Below are positions 47,267 to 58,796 of a stretch of 64,000 nt of DNA, piece by piece (within the stretch, counting starts at the first letter, position 1; each line of letters opens with the position of its first letter). Made by a program: the position numbers and the translations under genes. The stretch comes from Gyrodactylus bullatarudis. Taxonomy: Eukaryota; Platyhelminthes; Monogenea; Gyrodactylidea; Gyrodactylidae. The stretch covers positions 462,458 to 526,457 of the forward strand of contig SSNU01000075.1 of assembly GCA_012064415.1 (NCBI GenBank). The letters run 5' to 3'. The notes below the pieces were generated by a model. It ran no database searches. It was not told the origin of the DNA and saw only the letters and a list, made by a program, of their open reading frames with translations.

Positions 47267-49570
47267 ATGACTGATAATAATTGTGACGTCGTCAACTCTT
47301 GGCTCTCGGATATAGAAGCAAGTATAATCAAATAATATTATAATGAAATAGCATATTTCAACAATGAAATTCGTAGTAATGTGGACAATTTTCTCAGAGA
47401 CAAGAAGAAGGTTGTTTTTATAACCTCAGGCGGAACTATGGCTCCATTAGAGCAGAAATGTGTTCGATACATTGAAAATTTTAGGTGAGTTTTCATTCCA
47501 TCAGAAATTAATCAATTTATACTAACTAAATATTATACAACCCAATTATTAAAGTACCGGTACAAGGGGAGCTATATCTGCAGAGTACTTTTTGAAGAAT
47601 GGACATGCAGTTATATTCTTGTGTCGAGATAACTCTGAGGTTCCATTCATCTGGAGACTCTTTAGGCGTTCGAGGAATACTAATTTGACAGCCTCAATGC
47701 TGCCTCGAATGAACAACTCCGATCTTCTCCAATTAACCCAAGACACTCAGGACTATCAAGAGTTGTTGGGGAATTTAGCCGAGATTAGAGATGCATTCCA
47801 AACTTTTCGTGAGTAATCAATATATCGCATTAATTACTATAAATAGCTATTCTTTCTCACTCCTCCTTCTGTCTGTCTTGCTATCTATCTACCTTTATAT
47901 TGTGCACACATATATTGTATCAATAAACTGATAGTTTGTCTCATATTTTCTCAGGTTCTCTAATAAAAAAGAAACCTGATTGATTATTTAATTCATCTAT
48001 TCTATCTAACTCGTGTTGTTATTGATCAAAAGTGAAATTTTTCTATTTATTTTGATAATTTCCAAGTGAAAATCTTGATTTCTCCAGTTTATTTAGATCT
48101 TGATAGAAGAACAAATGGCTTTATGCTTTTTATTAAGTCTGAGCTTATCATGTGGTCTACTATTTTACTTTTAAATCGATTATGATTATGGTATAAAATC
48201 GATTATCCGAAACCGGATTTGAATTATTTTCTGTATATTACTTTTGAAATTCTTGATTTTAAGTTAGAGATGAAAATGATTGAAATAATATTTCATTTCG
48301 ATCAGAGAAACATTTGTGCATCATCAACTTTGTGCAAGTAGAAGAGTATCTCGTTAAACTTAGAGCCATTGCATGCATGCTGAACGATCACTACTCTGAT
48401 GAGAAATTTCCAGTCATATTCTTCCTGGCCGCTGCTGTCTCGGATTACTTCATGTCAAAAGAGAGCATCTATTCCGAAAAAATACCATCAGGCGTTACAG
48501 ATTTTCAACTGAAACTAAATCCTGTCCCAAAGGTTATAAAATACATTAAAAGTCATTGGTTCACTTCACCCAATATGATCTTGATCACTTTCAAAGTACG
48601 TCATTATCAATTATACCTATGTTCTCAGTAGGGTAATACAAATTTTTTAACTTTTCGAGTTTATGCGTTAAATTGATACAGAATAAGAGAAGAAGAAAAT
48701 ATATATTTATCCATGATTCCAATTCAAGATATCGAATTTTCAAATGAGAAATTTTTTTTACCCTCGTCCGAAATATTTATTTTTCTTATGGGGCTTTCAA
48801 TACAAATGGGGTGAAAAATAACCCGAGATTTCGTTCTAGGGTTAGATATTGGACAAGTATTGATCTTTTTAAATCATATTTTCACGTCAAATTAATATAT
48901 TCTCAGTACACCCTGAAAAAATCCAGTTAATTTGGGAAAAATTAACGATTTTAGGCGAAATGGGAAATCAGAACATCGAAATTTTTATATTTAGTTTTCG
49001 AATACGGTAATTAGGAGCATAAAGAATCTATTTGAAGCATGAAATAGAAAAGTGTTTGGGGAAAAAAAATATTTGTCTTACTCTAGTTCTTAGTCAAAAA
49101 ATAAAAATTCTCATTATTCTAGATTTTAATTTCTGAGTAAATTCTGTCAGATTTCTCAACCCTATTTAATTCGCTTACAAGGAAACTGAAATGACTTTTT
49201 ATAGGATTCTTCTTGGTTTTTAATAAGGGTGTGTATTTTGCAATGGATTCACAAAAAAGGGGTATGTTTTATTAACAAAAATAGCAAAGTTTCCTCGGTT
49301 ATAAGAAATTAAATGTAATTAAATACTTCATTTATTCTTTAGCTCGAAACAGATAAAAACATCTTGTTTGACAAAGCAGTCGAATCCTTGATTAAAAACA
49401 ATTCAGATATTGTCATTGCAAACCTCTTGGAGACTCGTTATAAACAGCTCCATATCATAACTAAAGGTGAACCATCCCTTTTGGAAATGACTGTCGAGTC
49501 ATTGGGCCAGGAAATTGAAGAAAAACTTGTCCTCAAAATTATAGACTTTTCGGATAAAAATAAATTCTAA
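47267..49570 (+). CDS. PPCS: phosphopantothenate-cysteine ligase
   Basis: Exons 47267-47321, 47352-47484, 47555-47808, 48306-48595, 49343-49570 give 319 aa (human 311). Introns are 30, 70, 497 and 747 nt, all in phase. The 30-nt intron is required because the second exon has no in-frame ATG before the conserved core. Signatures: VVFITSGGTMAPLE (nucleotide-binding loop), VRYIENFSTGTRGA, the FFLAAAVSDYF loop, FKLETDKN and ADIVIANLLETR-like SDIVIANLLETR. Role: second cytosolic step of CoA synthesis, joining 4'-phosphopantothenate to cysteine with ATP. The proline-rich gene starts 93 nt after its stop. Confidence 0.96.
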
Positions 49571-49663
49571 AATCATATTGCTTGTACTTTTTTACTCTCT
49601 TGAAATTATCCACTAAAACACATTTTAATTATATTTCTTTTATTCATTATCAGGAATAGAAAT

Positions 49664-50254
49664 ATGGACCCACTCGGATTTCTCCCACCAAACAACCAAA
49701 TACCCAGTATGAATGGAATTCCCCCCCAACCTCAATTCATCCCAGATCCAACACGCCAGCAACCACAATTGCAACATGCTGCTTCTGAATCATACTTACC
49801 AAATCTTCAGTTACAAAATGACCAGACTCCATATGGGACACCTAACTTTATCCCATCAAGTCATCCACCTCCTCTCCCTTCAAACAATGAAGGTGGAAAT
49901 GTTATCCTGCCCCCATTACCAAAGTGTCAAGGTCCCAAAACCTTTGGCACCATTCATGGATGGAATGATCCGCCAGTCCTAGCTGATGACAATTCGAATA
50001 AAATTCCTCTCAAACTAAAGAATAAGGTAACCATTCAACCTCCCACACAGCCACAAACCTTTTATAATCCCCTTGATTATGTGAACACTCAGCCGATGCC
50101 GCCTAACCAGAATTCTGGACATTTGCCCCCTCATCAGCCACCTAATAATCTCTATCAGACTATGCCGGGCTACAATACTAATGGAGTTTCTTTACCACGT
50201 AACTACAGTGCTGACTGTAGACTTGGAAATTATCCACCCCAGAATCTTAATTGA
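49664..50254 (+). CDS. proline-rich protein with SRA1/SEC31-type GWNDPP motif
   Basis: Single-exon frame of 196 codons, rich in Pro, Asn and Gln and predicted disordered. The only conserved island is TFGTIHGWNDPPVLADD followed by a basic stretch (KIPLKLKNKV), the GWNDPP element found in steroid receptor RNA activator protein (SRA1) and in the Pro-rich linker of SEC31. The helical SRA1/SEC31 C-terminal domain is absent here unless spliced from elsewhere. An acceptor (TTCTTTTATTCATTATCAG) ends 10 nt before the ATG, and PPCS stops only 93 nt upstream, so the gene may be the downstream member of a two-gene transcript. Confidence 0.7.
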   Translation: MDPLGFLPPNNQIPSMNGIPPQPQFIPDPTRQQPQLQHAASESYLPNLQLQNDQTPYGTPNFIPSSHPPPLPSNNEGGNVILPPLPKCQGPKTFGTIHGWNDPPVLADDNSNKIPLKLKNKVTIQPPTQPQTFYNPLDYVNTQPMPPNQNSGHLPPHQPPNNLYQTMPGYNTNGVSLPRNYSADCRLGNYPPQNLN

Positions 50255-50907
50255 ATCATTTATTCCTTTATTACCCATATGATGCATTAATGCATAATAA
50301 TACGTTTTAAAAAAATGATTTATTTTTTCAACCTTAATTGGATTATAGGCAAGTACAGTAAAAACTATTCAAAGATGAAGTAAAACCCCAAAAAATAAGA
50401 ATAACCAATCTATAGATGTTAAACAAAAACTATGATGAATTCCAAACTTTAATAGAAAAAGAATATTTTGATTTGTTTATTATTAACAATCCACGGTCCC
50501 TAACCATTCTCTTTTACAATAATCGATCTACGCCCTCTCTATCTATGATGGTTATGGGGATATTTTTTTATATGAAAGGAAACCTTACTCTCTAATCTCA
50601 ACTCTAATGTGATTTATAAAATAAGACAAGATGTAAGAGAACAAATGTGATGATCAACTAATTTTGTTGCCAATATAAAACTATTGGTTACCCACTGAGA
50701 AAAGACCAATCAAATTGCAACAATCTATCTACTTCATTTGATTGGCTAATTTGAAACAAAAAGTGATAACGCTCTATATTTGTTATATTATTCTGAAATG
50801 GAAAAAAATATAAAAAGTTTTTCTTTTGAAAAAAACATCTTCAAACTCACTATGATTGATTGAAATGTTGAGATCAATTTATACTAAAATTATCTCATCA
50901 TTTTTAG
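50255..50907. other. PRR gene 3' flank and RFT1 upstream region
   Basis: No full gene. It carries an inverted CCAAT pair at 50706-50745 and must contain the first (start-codon) exon of RFT1, which I could not fix. An ATGATG followed by GTTATG near 50545 is one weak option. Confidence 0.5.
50706..50745. promoter_or_regulatory. inverted CCAAT pair upstream of RFT1
   Basis: CCAATCAAAT (50706-50715) and its exact complement ATTTGATTGG (50736-50745) form a 10-bp inverted repeat with a 20-nt spacer, about 160 bp before the first RFT1 exon found. Consistent with NF-Y-type promoter sites. Confidence 0.45.
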
Positions 50908-53900
50908 ACGTCAAAGAATGCCGACCAAATTGTAGCTGGCAGTTTCTCCCTATTCGGTTACACTCTAGGACTAAAGACTGCACTTAAGATTTTCACCCTA
51001 TTGGCAAATTCCTACATTGTCCGTTCGTTGCCATTCGAGATAATTGGAATAGCCAACTTTCGTCTTGGATTATTTTGTACAACCCTGTTATTTCTTTCAA
51101 GGGAGAGTTTACGTCATGCCCTTCTCAGTAATGCCTGCACCATCTCGAATCATCTAGATTCTAATCTTAGAAAAAAGAAATGGTCTGACTATGTTAATAC
51201 ATGTTGGCGCTGTCCCATAATCGGTTTGATAATTTCAATTCCCCTCGGCTACTACTGGGCCTACGTGCTTTCCATTTCAACAGACTCTTGCGTTTACGGA
51301 AATCTAGAGTTATGCACAGAACTACGCGACAACTACATTATTTGCGTTCTCATATGCATTATCGCCTGTTTCATTGAATTAACGGCGGAAATTTTCTGGC
51401 TATCTTGTCAGGTTTTCCTTCTCATAAAAGAACGAATTCTCATCGAAGCCTTGGCACATGGTTTACGTTTATTGACCACTTTATTACTGATACATTTCAA
51501 TAGTCATAACAACACGAATGATATCTATGCCCTAGTGCTACCTCAGATAATATTTTCTCTAACATTACTCGTGAGTAGTCTCGGCCTAAAAAATATTTGA
51601 ATATCTAAAATGCACTAAAATATTAATCTTCACACAATAGATCCCAAAATATGTGTTCATAGATTGGCGATTTTAGTAATTTTGAAAGAACTCTAACGCA
51701 TGTTATTGCTTTCAATCATTTTTATGCACAAATTCTTTTCGATATACAAACAATACTCTTTTAGTTCAAGTACAAACTCTTTGAAATGGTTGAGAGAATT
51801 AAGAATTTCACAAATTTTGATAAGCAAACTAACATATATATTTTCTCTTCAAACTTTAGATTGCCAATCTTTTCTTCTTTCATAGAAAAATTCGAAAAGC
51901 TCCTATTACAGTCAATGACACCGCATTGATAACAAATATTGGTGACTTTTTACCGACGAGCCTCGTACTTAGGCCTGACGAGGAAACCTGGCAACTGGGC
52001 AAAAAATTTTTCGCCCAGGGTGTTCTCAAACAGTTCTTGACTGAAGGGGAACGATATCTCATAAGTGGTTTGAATCTGCTCACCCTATCGGAACAAGGAA
52101 TCTACGATGTTATCGATAATCTCTCCATGATTGTGCCCAGAGTTATTTTCACACCCATTAATGAAAGTTGTCATTTGGCCTTTAGTCATGGCATTGAAAG
52201 GGATAGAGAACTTGATAAACAAGACATTGTAAGTATCATTATTAGTATAGAGTAGAGTAGGCCAAATTTTTAAACTCATTTTTTCCTATAAAACCAAGAA
52301 CTACTTGGTTCAAAATTAAAAAATCTCGATTAAAAATGAAAAATTTTCAATACACTTGTGAAACGAGCGGGATATTGAAAAGAACTAAAATTCAAGTAGC
52401 AAGACAGTTTTTCAAACTTTTTGGTGAATGAACCGAATCTATATTTTTTCGAATTTTATTGCTCGCCATGTTTTTGTCTCTTATCTTGATAGCTAATTAT
52501 AAATTTTCTGATTTAGAAAAAACTTCGCCAAACAGTCACTGTTCTCAAGACATCCCTTCGCTTCGGTACAATAATCAGCTTCCTGGGCATGATAGTAGCA
52601 GCTAATTATTCAAGGATAGCACTTAAACTCTTTTCTGGTCCTGTTATGCTTACCGGACCAGGTGTCAACTTACTTAGGATAGCTAGTGTCTATGTCTTAA
52701 TATGTTCCATGAACGGTCCAACCGAAGGACTCTGGAATGCAATGGTTCGTCAAGAGGAGATGAAAAACTACAATTTCATGATGGTTTCATTCTCAATTCT
52801 CTACATGTTGATCGTTTTTATTTTTGTCAACCTATTTGGTGTCTATGGTTTCACACTGGCAAAATGTTTCAATCTCTTGACCAGATTCATCTACAGGTGA
52901 TTTCACTTTGCTGCTATGCATTCGAAATTTCACCCTGAATTTTCATACTTGTTCTAGAATTAAAATTCCCATTAATTTTTGTTCTTGAGATCTTTGAAAA
53001 AACAGGAAACTTTGTATTTATGAGATCACTGAGTCCTATTCGATCAAGAGTGAGAAAGAATCGAATCGTTCAGCTCAAAGTTCAAAAAACTAGCTTCACT
53101 CACTTAAATTATAAAGTTAAACTTTGAGGTGAAAAATTTTTAGAAAGTAAACCTAATTATAATTGACATGAAGATGAGAAATTACTATTTTTGCAAAAAA
53201 ACTCAATATTTTTTTCCGGATTGACAGAAAAAAATAATTTATTACTCTGGGGAATCGAACCACTTGAATTTTTCGATTATCACGAAGGCAATTTATCGAA
53301 AATCTGCCAGCTTCATTTTTCTCGGAAACAGTCTAAAAACGGCCTAAATTTGGTCGGATTAAAAATTTATTCGGAATTTTTTCGAATATCCACATCTTAT
53401 CAACTCCATCCGTTTTAGAATTCAAAAAATTATTTTTTTCTGTCAATCCGGAAAAAAATATTGAGTTTTTTTGCAAAAATAGTAATTTCTCATCTTCATG
53501 TCAACTAGCTTTATATAACTGTTTTCACGTGTTTTCCATATCCTTGTAACTTAATAAATAAATTCCCATTCTAAATGAGGTATCAAATTAATTTTAAAAT
53601 GATTTATATTTTTTCAGCTCCGTAAAAATTCGCAATCTTCTTACACATGTAACACTAAGGAAATATGCCAAGCCAATGGATGTTTTTACTGATCTCTTGG
53701 TCATGTCTCGACCGAAGTTCTTCACAATGATAGTTGGTCTTTCCCTCTTATTACTAGGTAGATGGTCGGATACTCGCTTTTGTTGTGAGTCTGGCCAATT
53801 CAGCTCAATTATCCTAGTTCACATCATAAGTGTTGGCGGAATTTCAGGAATTTTATTGCTTCTCGCCATTTACCGTGATGAAAAAAAAGACATATCCAAC

Positions 53901-53933
53901 TTTTATAAGATATTTTCACGAAAGAATCAATAA
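50908..53933 (+). CDS. RFT1: RFT1 family lipid-linked oligosaccharide protein (start exon not found)
   Basis: Exons 50908-51570, 51860-52228, 52517-52896 and 53618-53933 encode 575 residues in phase, with about 12 membrane helices. Conserved RFT1 landmarks: FRLGLFCTTLLFLSRESLRHA near the N-terminus, the loop LKQFLTEGERYLISG followed by LSEQGIYDVIDNLSMIVPR and IFTPINES, SMNGPTEG, and FTLAKCFNLLTRFIY. Role: ER membrane protein needed for N-glycan precursor (Man5GlcNAc2-PP-dolichol) handling. The first exon here opens after an acceptor with no Met, so a short upstream coding exon is missing from this model. Intron 4 (52897-53617) contains a perfect 78-bp inverted repeat. Confidence 0.95.
53163..53504. 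repeat. perfect 78-bp inverted repeat inside an RFT1 intron
   Basis: Left arm 53163-53240 and right arm 53427-53504 are identical in inverse orientation over all 78 bases as I read them, with a 186-nt loop. Ends read TTGACATGAAGATGAG. The transcript would form a long hairpin. Probably a MITE; no target duplication is visible. Confidence 0.88.
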
Positions 53934-54769
53934 ATCTACAAAAATTACTAAAATTTTATTTTTCAACACTTAACTCTATTCACACATGCTAATTTGCCAA
54001 CCGGTCAAGCGACATCTCCTTTTCATGTTTTATTTCAAGTTAACATTTATTCTATTTTCACAAGCTAGCGTTTAATATTGCCCAATGCCCTGTTCAAATG
54101 AATTTTAAAAATTCTAATATAACCAATATCAATCGTCAGATATTTTAATTAATTAATTCATCCTCTCACTGAGACCCACTCAGATGTACAAGGCACGTTT
54201 TATTCTATAGAGCATTAAGAGAATGTAAAATCACGCCTAAAAATTTGAAATAAGCAATCGTCTAAACTCTATCAGCTAAAGTTTGATAGATAGTCGAGTT
54301 TAGGATCATAAAAAGATGCTATTTTTTATCACTCTGTTCCAATGAAATTGCATAAAGTTTAAACCAATCATATTCAAGAAGAAGCTAAAAATTTGGTTAT
54401 TTTTCAAATCATGATATGGCGCCAAATTCCCATTTTTTATTGATTTGAAAGTGACCAAAAGAGTTTTTTTAGAATCAGAACTAGACAAGAAAATCAATTA
54501 TGCCACTTCAATATCATATCATCAGAGTTAAATTTTGATTTCTTGATCATTTTCTGTAAAAAAAGGAAGTTGAGATTTTATATTCGTGCGAATTTTTACT
54601 TTCTATTTTTCGATAATTCTTACAGCTTGAAAAACAAAAAATAAGAATGATACTAGATCAGTTGAGATGGGTGGAAATTGGTTTCTTTGTCTATTGACGA
54701 TCCTGAAAAATTACGTTTGATTCCACACCCACCTTGAAATCAACAAAAATTTTAACTCATTGTTTAAAA
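53934..54769. other. intergenic, no gene seen
   Basis: AT-rich spacer. A stretch near 54700-54745 (GATCCTGAAAAAT ... CACCTTGAAATCA) recurs near 447-497, a dispersed repeat fragment. No coding frame. Confidence 0.45.
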
Positions 54770-56446
54770 TAAGGGTTAATTCCAAAAATCACCCCAAAGG
54801 AAATTTCTTTCCAAAGTTCATCCCAAAAATTTCCAAAATTCCCCCTAGAGGAAATTTTTTCTAATATTCACCCCAAATATTTTTTTTTAAATAATAAGAA
54901 ATAATTTAATTCAATAATTTATCTACCCTTTTTTCAGCGCTTGATATTTTACGGCTTTTGCACGGTCTTCCATATTTTTTATTTACTCTGTAACTTTCAA
55001 GTTCCGACTCCATTAGATTTTCGACGTCAAGGAGCATGATAACTTGCTTTCAAGGAGATTTTTTTGTATTCATATGGGGCATACTTTTTAAAAACAACTT
55101 CTGATTTTTAATGACGGCATACAGATGTCAATAGGGATATTCATTAATTTTTGCAAACTACAAAGATATTGGAGTTTGGGGAAGTTAACAACTCTTTTTA
55201 TTTCACTATTTCGATCTTAAGAAACAAGAAATAAATCTTCTTTAAAGATAGCAAAAATTTGTAAGAACCTAGATTCGCATAAGGTTTTTTCCATCAAATG
55301 TTCTGTACAATGAGAAAGTTCACTTTCAATCTTTCTGAAACTTATGTAAATTGCATAAAGAATTTGAATCATTCAAGTTACACCATTCAATAAGAGGGGA
55401 ATTTCGAAATGAGAATACAGGTAAAAGCTCCGATTAGTTAACCATTTTTTCCAAGAGTGAATTAATACGATTTTTTATACCTCTCTGCCCAAAAGGGTAG
55501 AACTGTAATGAAACAATATGATTGGTCCATATGTTAAGTCGAATTTGATTGGCTGTTGTATACTTACACACAATTCTTCTCATTCCCGTAGATGAATCCT
55601 ATGCTAAGGATGGATATTCAATGAATTAACTGTATTTGAATTTTGAATAATCAAATTTAAACTAGATCAACTAGATTTTGGGCTTTTTGTAAGCCTTTAG
55701 TGTAATACATAGGCAGATTGTTCATTATCATTCTTACTTCCCCATGTTTTATCGATGAGTGTGAATGCACACCATGCTAAACTAAATCCTCACAGACCCA
55801 CGTTTTTACGATTGAAAATCTCATGTTTATGTGAGTTTTCTTAAAATAAAAAAAAAGGTCGCTAGCATAAAGCCCTTTTTGACAGGAAACAATTTTTATA
55901 AACAAACAAAATAAAATTCTTTCGCTTATGAATGTCTCAGCTTTTTGATGAAAATCTTTATTAAATTTTAATTCTATGTAGTTGATAACCAAATTAATTA
56001 TTAGAAATTTAAAAAATAAAGGAAATTAACTTCAAAAACAAATTTTATGAAAAGTTATTTTTCATCCAATGAGCTTCTAATTCTATAAAATTATTTTAAT
56101 GTATAAAAAACGGTTTTATTCTAACCCAAAATCTAGTTGATCTAGTTTAAATTTGATTATTCAAAATTCAAATACAGTTAATTCATTGAATATCCATCCT
56201 TAGCATAGGATTCATCTACGGGAATGAGAAGAATTGTGTGTAAGTATACAACAGCCAATCAAATTCGACTTAGCATATGGACCAATCATATTGCTTCATT
56301 ACAGTTCTACCCTTTTGGGCAGAGAGGTATAAAAAATCGTATTAATTCACTCTTGGAAAAAATGGTTAACTAATCGGAGCTTTTACCTGTTATTGATTCG
56401 AGGTAAAGAGTTGAAATTTCTGGTATGAATTTTGGAATTAACCCTT
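54770..56446. mobile_element. inverted-repeat element hosting FB3
   Basis: TAAGGGTTAATTCCAAAA at 54770-54787 is matched in inverse orientation at 56430-56446. The ends fit the hAT YARNG rule, but I see no clear 8-bp duplication. The left interior shows short repeats of the type CACCCCAAAGGAAATTT. The right part is occupied by FB3 (55418-56389). Confidence 0.45.
55418..56389. mobile_element. foldback element FB3
   Basis: Arms 55418-55682 and 56125-56389 are both 265 bp with only two mismatches by eye and a 442-nt non-coding loop. Ends read CAGGTAAAAGC. Each arm carries a CTCTGCCC motif directly beside TATAAAAAATCG, two CCAAT-type sites and a CCCAAAAGGG hairpin, an arrangement that looks promoter-like. 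No target duplication is evident. Same design as FB2 but a different sequence family. Confidence 0.9.
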
Positions 56447-57172
56447 AAAATAATGAAAAAATAGCGCAAGCTCAAAATTTAAATTGTCTCCAAATTTTTT
56501 CAAAAAATTTTTTGTCGCAAATCGGCAAAAGTGTACCTTTTGAATCGGTTACTAAAATTTTTATACCTTAATGAAAAAATGAGGCTGTTCATAAAAAGTC
56601 ATTAATTCCCATATTCATCGAAAACAGCTCTAAATAATTTGACTGTAATGTTCTTCGCGTGCTACCTGACTATGTTGTTTTCTGGCCTGTATTGGTCTAT
56701 TTGTAGAAGAAGAAAAAACATTTAGATTACTCTCATAATAATAGTTTGGACTCACAATATTTCGAATACATGTCGTATTCTTCCTCTGTCGTGAGATTTT
56801 TGAACTTAGAACCTTGTGTGGCCAATCAAAACATGAAACTAATCAGATAAGTTTAATTCTTCTAAGAATACCAATAAACCAATACAAGCCAGAAGACAAC
56901 ATTGTCAGGTAGCAAGCGAACAACGTTATAGTCAATCTATGCTGAACAGCTCCCTGAAGAACTACTTGGTTCAAAATTATGTAAAATAATCTTGTACATT
57001 TTCGAATTCTTAGTGTTAAAATCATAGGTTACCAACATAAATTAGCTTTTTTGCCCATTTTAATGAAGATATAAAGTCCTAATCTGGATTTATTCAATTC
57101 TGCTTTTAAAGATTTTTTTTTGTTCAAAGATATTAAGATACAGATCTATAAAAAATAAATGTATATTATTAG
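56447..57172. other. intergenic, no gene seen
   Basis: AT-rich. The sequences TGTTGTTTTCTGGCCTGTATTGGT (near 56682) and its near-inverse at about 56876-56904 form another imperfect inverted repeat, probably TE debris. No gene. Confidence 0.4.
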
Positions 57173-57976
57173 TTACAAGAAGAAACCTTTGCCCTGATAC
57201 GATTCTGGATAATACCTTGGGAAATAATAGTAGCTACCTTGACTAGTATCGCATAGATTATTATTATTATAAACTGGATTTATTCCACAAGTTGGATTCA
57301 TCTGACTCCCATTAATAACTGGAGGATTTACAGTAGTGATAGTTGAGTGTAAATGGACCCCGGTTGAACAAATCTGATTCAATGGAACGACAGACGGATT
57401 CAAATACAGTTGACTACCTGGTAATTGTGTTGTATTTAAGGGGAGGGCTGTCGTACAAATTGGATTAACAGGAATTGTATTAATATACTGTGGAGGATTT
57501 AAACTATTGTTAGTAAGACAAACTGGATTACTTTGCATTGTATTACAGGAAAAAATGCTGTTAGGATTACAATTGCCACAGGAGCAACAACCACAACATT
57601 TCCTCTGACAACAACAGTCCGGACACTTTTTCTCATAGCAGCAGACAATTTTGTCGCAGCACTTTTTCTTCTCACGATTCTTGCGTCTCTTATTGATAAA
57701 TCCAGCACAAAGAGCTACCGCTGATAGGCCCAGTAGATTGGCAGTTAAGAAAGGCTTTGATTTTTTTTCATCATTCTCATCATCTTCTATGTCGTCGTCA
57801 GCGTCTTGGTTAGTGGCGTTTCTTAGAGTTCGTCTTCGTCTAACAGGATCTGGTTCAGCCTCAACAACAGTTGTGGGATTCGGCTGAACGACAGTGGTAG
57901 GATTTGGCTGAACAACTGTAACAGGATTCGGGTCAACGACAGTAACCGTTGGATCAGTCTCTTCAACTGTAACCAT
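57173..57976 (-). CDS. membrane-associated protein with repeat head and Cys cluster, unknown
   Basis: Single exon of 267 codons. Residues 5-45 are tandem repeats of VVQPNPTT type. Then comes an acidic stretch, a hydrophobic helix at about 78-95 (FLTANLLGLSAVALCAGF) followed by a very basic run. A dense Cys block at about 100-135 has 19 Cys, many in CC/CCC groups (CCDKIVCCYEKKCPDCCC) and suited to palmitoylation or metal binding. The tail of 130 residues is built of degenerate NPxC/NP repeats ending in a Tyr-rich segment. It has no recognised homologue. A surface or structural protein anchored by acylation is plausible but not shown. Confidence 0.68.
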   Translation of the reverse strand: MVTVEETDPTVTVVDPNPVTVVQPNPTTVVQPNPTTVVEAEPDPVRRRRTLRNATNQDADDDIEDDENDEKKSKPFLTANLLGLSAVALCAGFINKRRKNREKKKCCDKIVCCYEKKCPDCCCQRKCCGCCSCGNCNPNSIFSCNTMQSNPVCLTNNSLNPPQYINTIPVNPICTTALPLNTTQLPGSQLYLNPSVVPLNQICSTGVHLHSTITTVNPPVINGSQMNPTCGINPVYNNNNLCDTSQGSYYYFPRYYPESYQGKGFFL

Positions 57977-58226
57977 TGGTGTATAATTTTGAAATTAGCT
58001 TGAAACGCAATAAACTTTTCCCTCACATTAAAGGAAATGAAACGATTTTGATAAGATATATTATATATTCTTGGATACATGTTGTATCATAAATAAATTT
58101 ACGAATATAAGGCTAGTTGATATGGAGATGAGAATTATTTAATAAATAATATTTATTTTTGATTTTGAAAATTGCACCAAATTAGAATTGAAAAACTTTT
58201 CAGTTTCATTAATTATCACTATTTGA

Positions 58227-58440
58227 TCACTTTGGATCACGATTAGACAGAGAGTTCAAATATGGCCATAGAAATTCCGAAGATCTCACAGTAATTGTGG
58301 AAAATTGGACTAATTGATTTACAAAATTCTGGCGAAGAAAAATAACCCATGAGACCATCGGAACTTCTATGGTCATATTCGAATTCTCAGTCTCATCAAG
58401 ACTTTGAACTAACAAATTGGGTATGGAAGCCTCACTAGAG
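58227..58440 (-). CDS. possible small gene or last exon, unidentified
   Basis: Minus-strand frame following an acceptor-like TCTTCTTCTAGTCTCTAG, reading EASIPNLLVQSLDETENS and VPMVSWVIFLRQNFVNQL to a stop at 58227. Codon use is protein-like, but no upstream exon with an ATG could be fixed. The opposite strand has only short frames. Could be a real terminal exon or a decayed gene. Confidence 0.25.
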
Positions 58441-58796
58441 ACTAGAAGAAGATGATGATTTCATCTGTTGAAGTGTTGGATTTTAATGCAGCATCAGATC
58501 GACTTAGATGGGGTTGCCGGGATGTGATTTACCATATTACCTGAAATTACATGAGGTGATTTTCTAAATATTTATTAAATTGTGTACTTACTACTAAGTA
58601 GTAACTATTAATAAATAATACAATCTGTAAACTTGCAGAGAGGAATAAAATATCATCAAGTTTTAAATCATAGAATTATTTTCTAGATGGAAATATTTTT
58701 AATAAAAAATTGAAAGCTTACTTGGTTATTTTGTTAATCTCATTAAATAATAAAAGATCTTATAAATTGCGCTAATTTAATTGTTGAAGCTTAATA

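Noticed and set aside
51700..51885. 61-codon frame, and a possible 51765-51823 RFT1 exon with a GC donor
   Set aside because: Joining 51570 directly to 51860 is in phase, uses canonical sites and restores the expected membrane segment.
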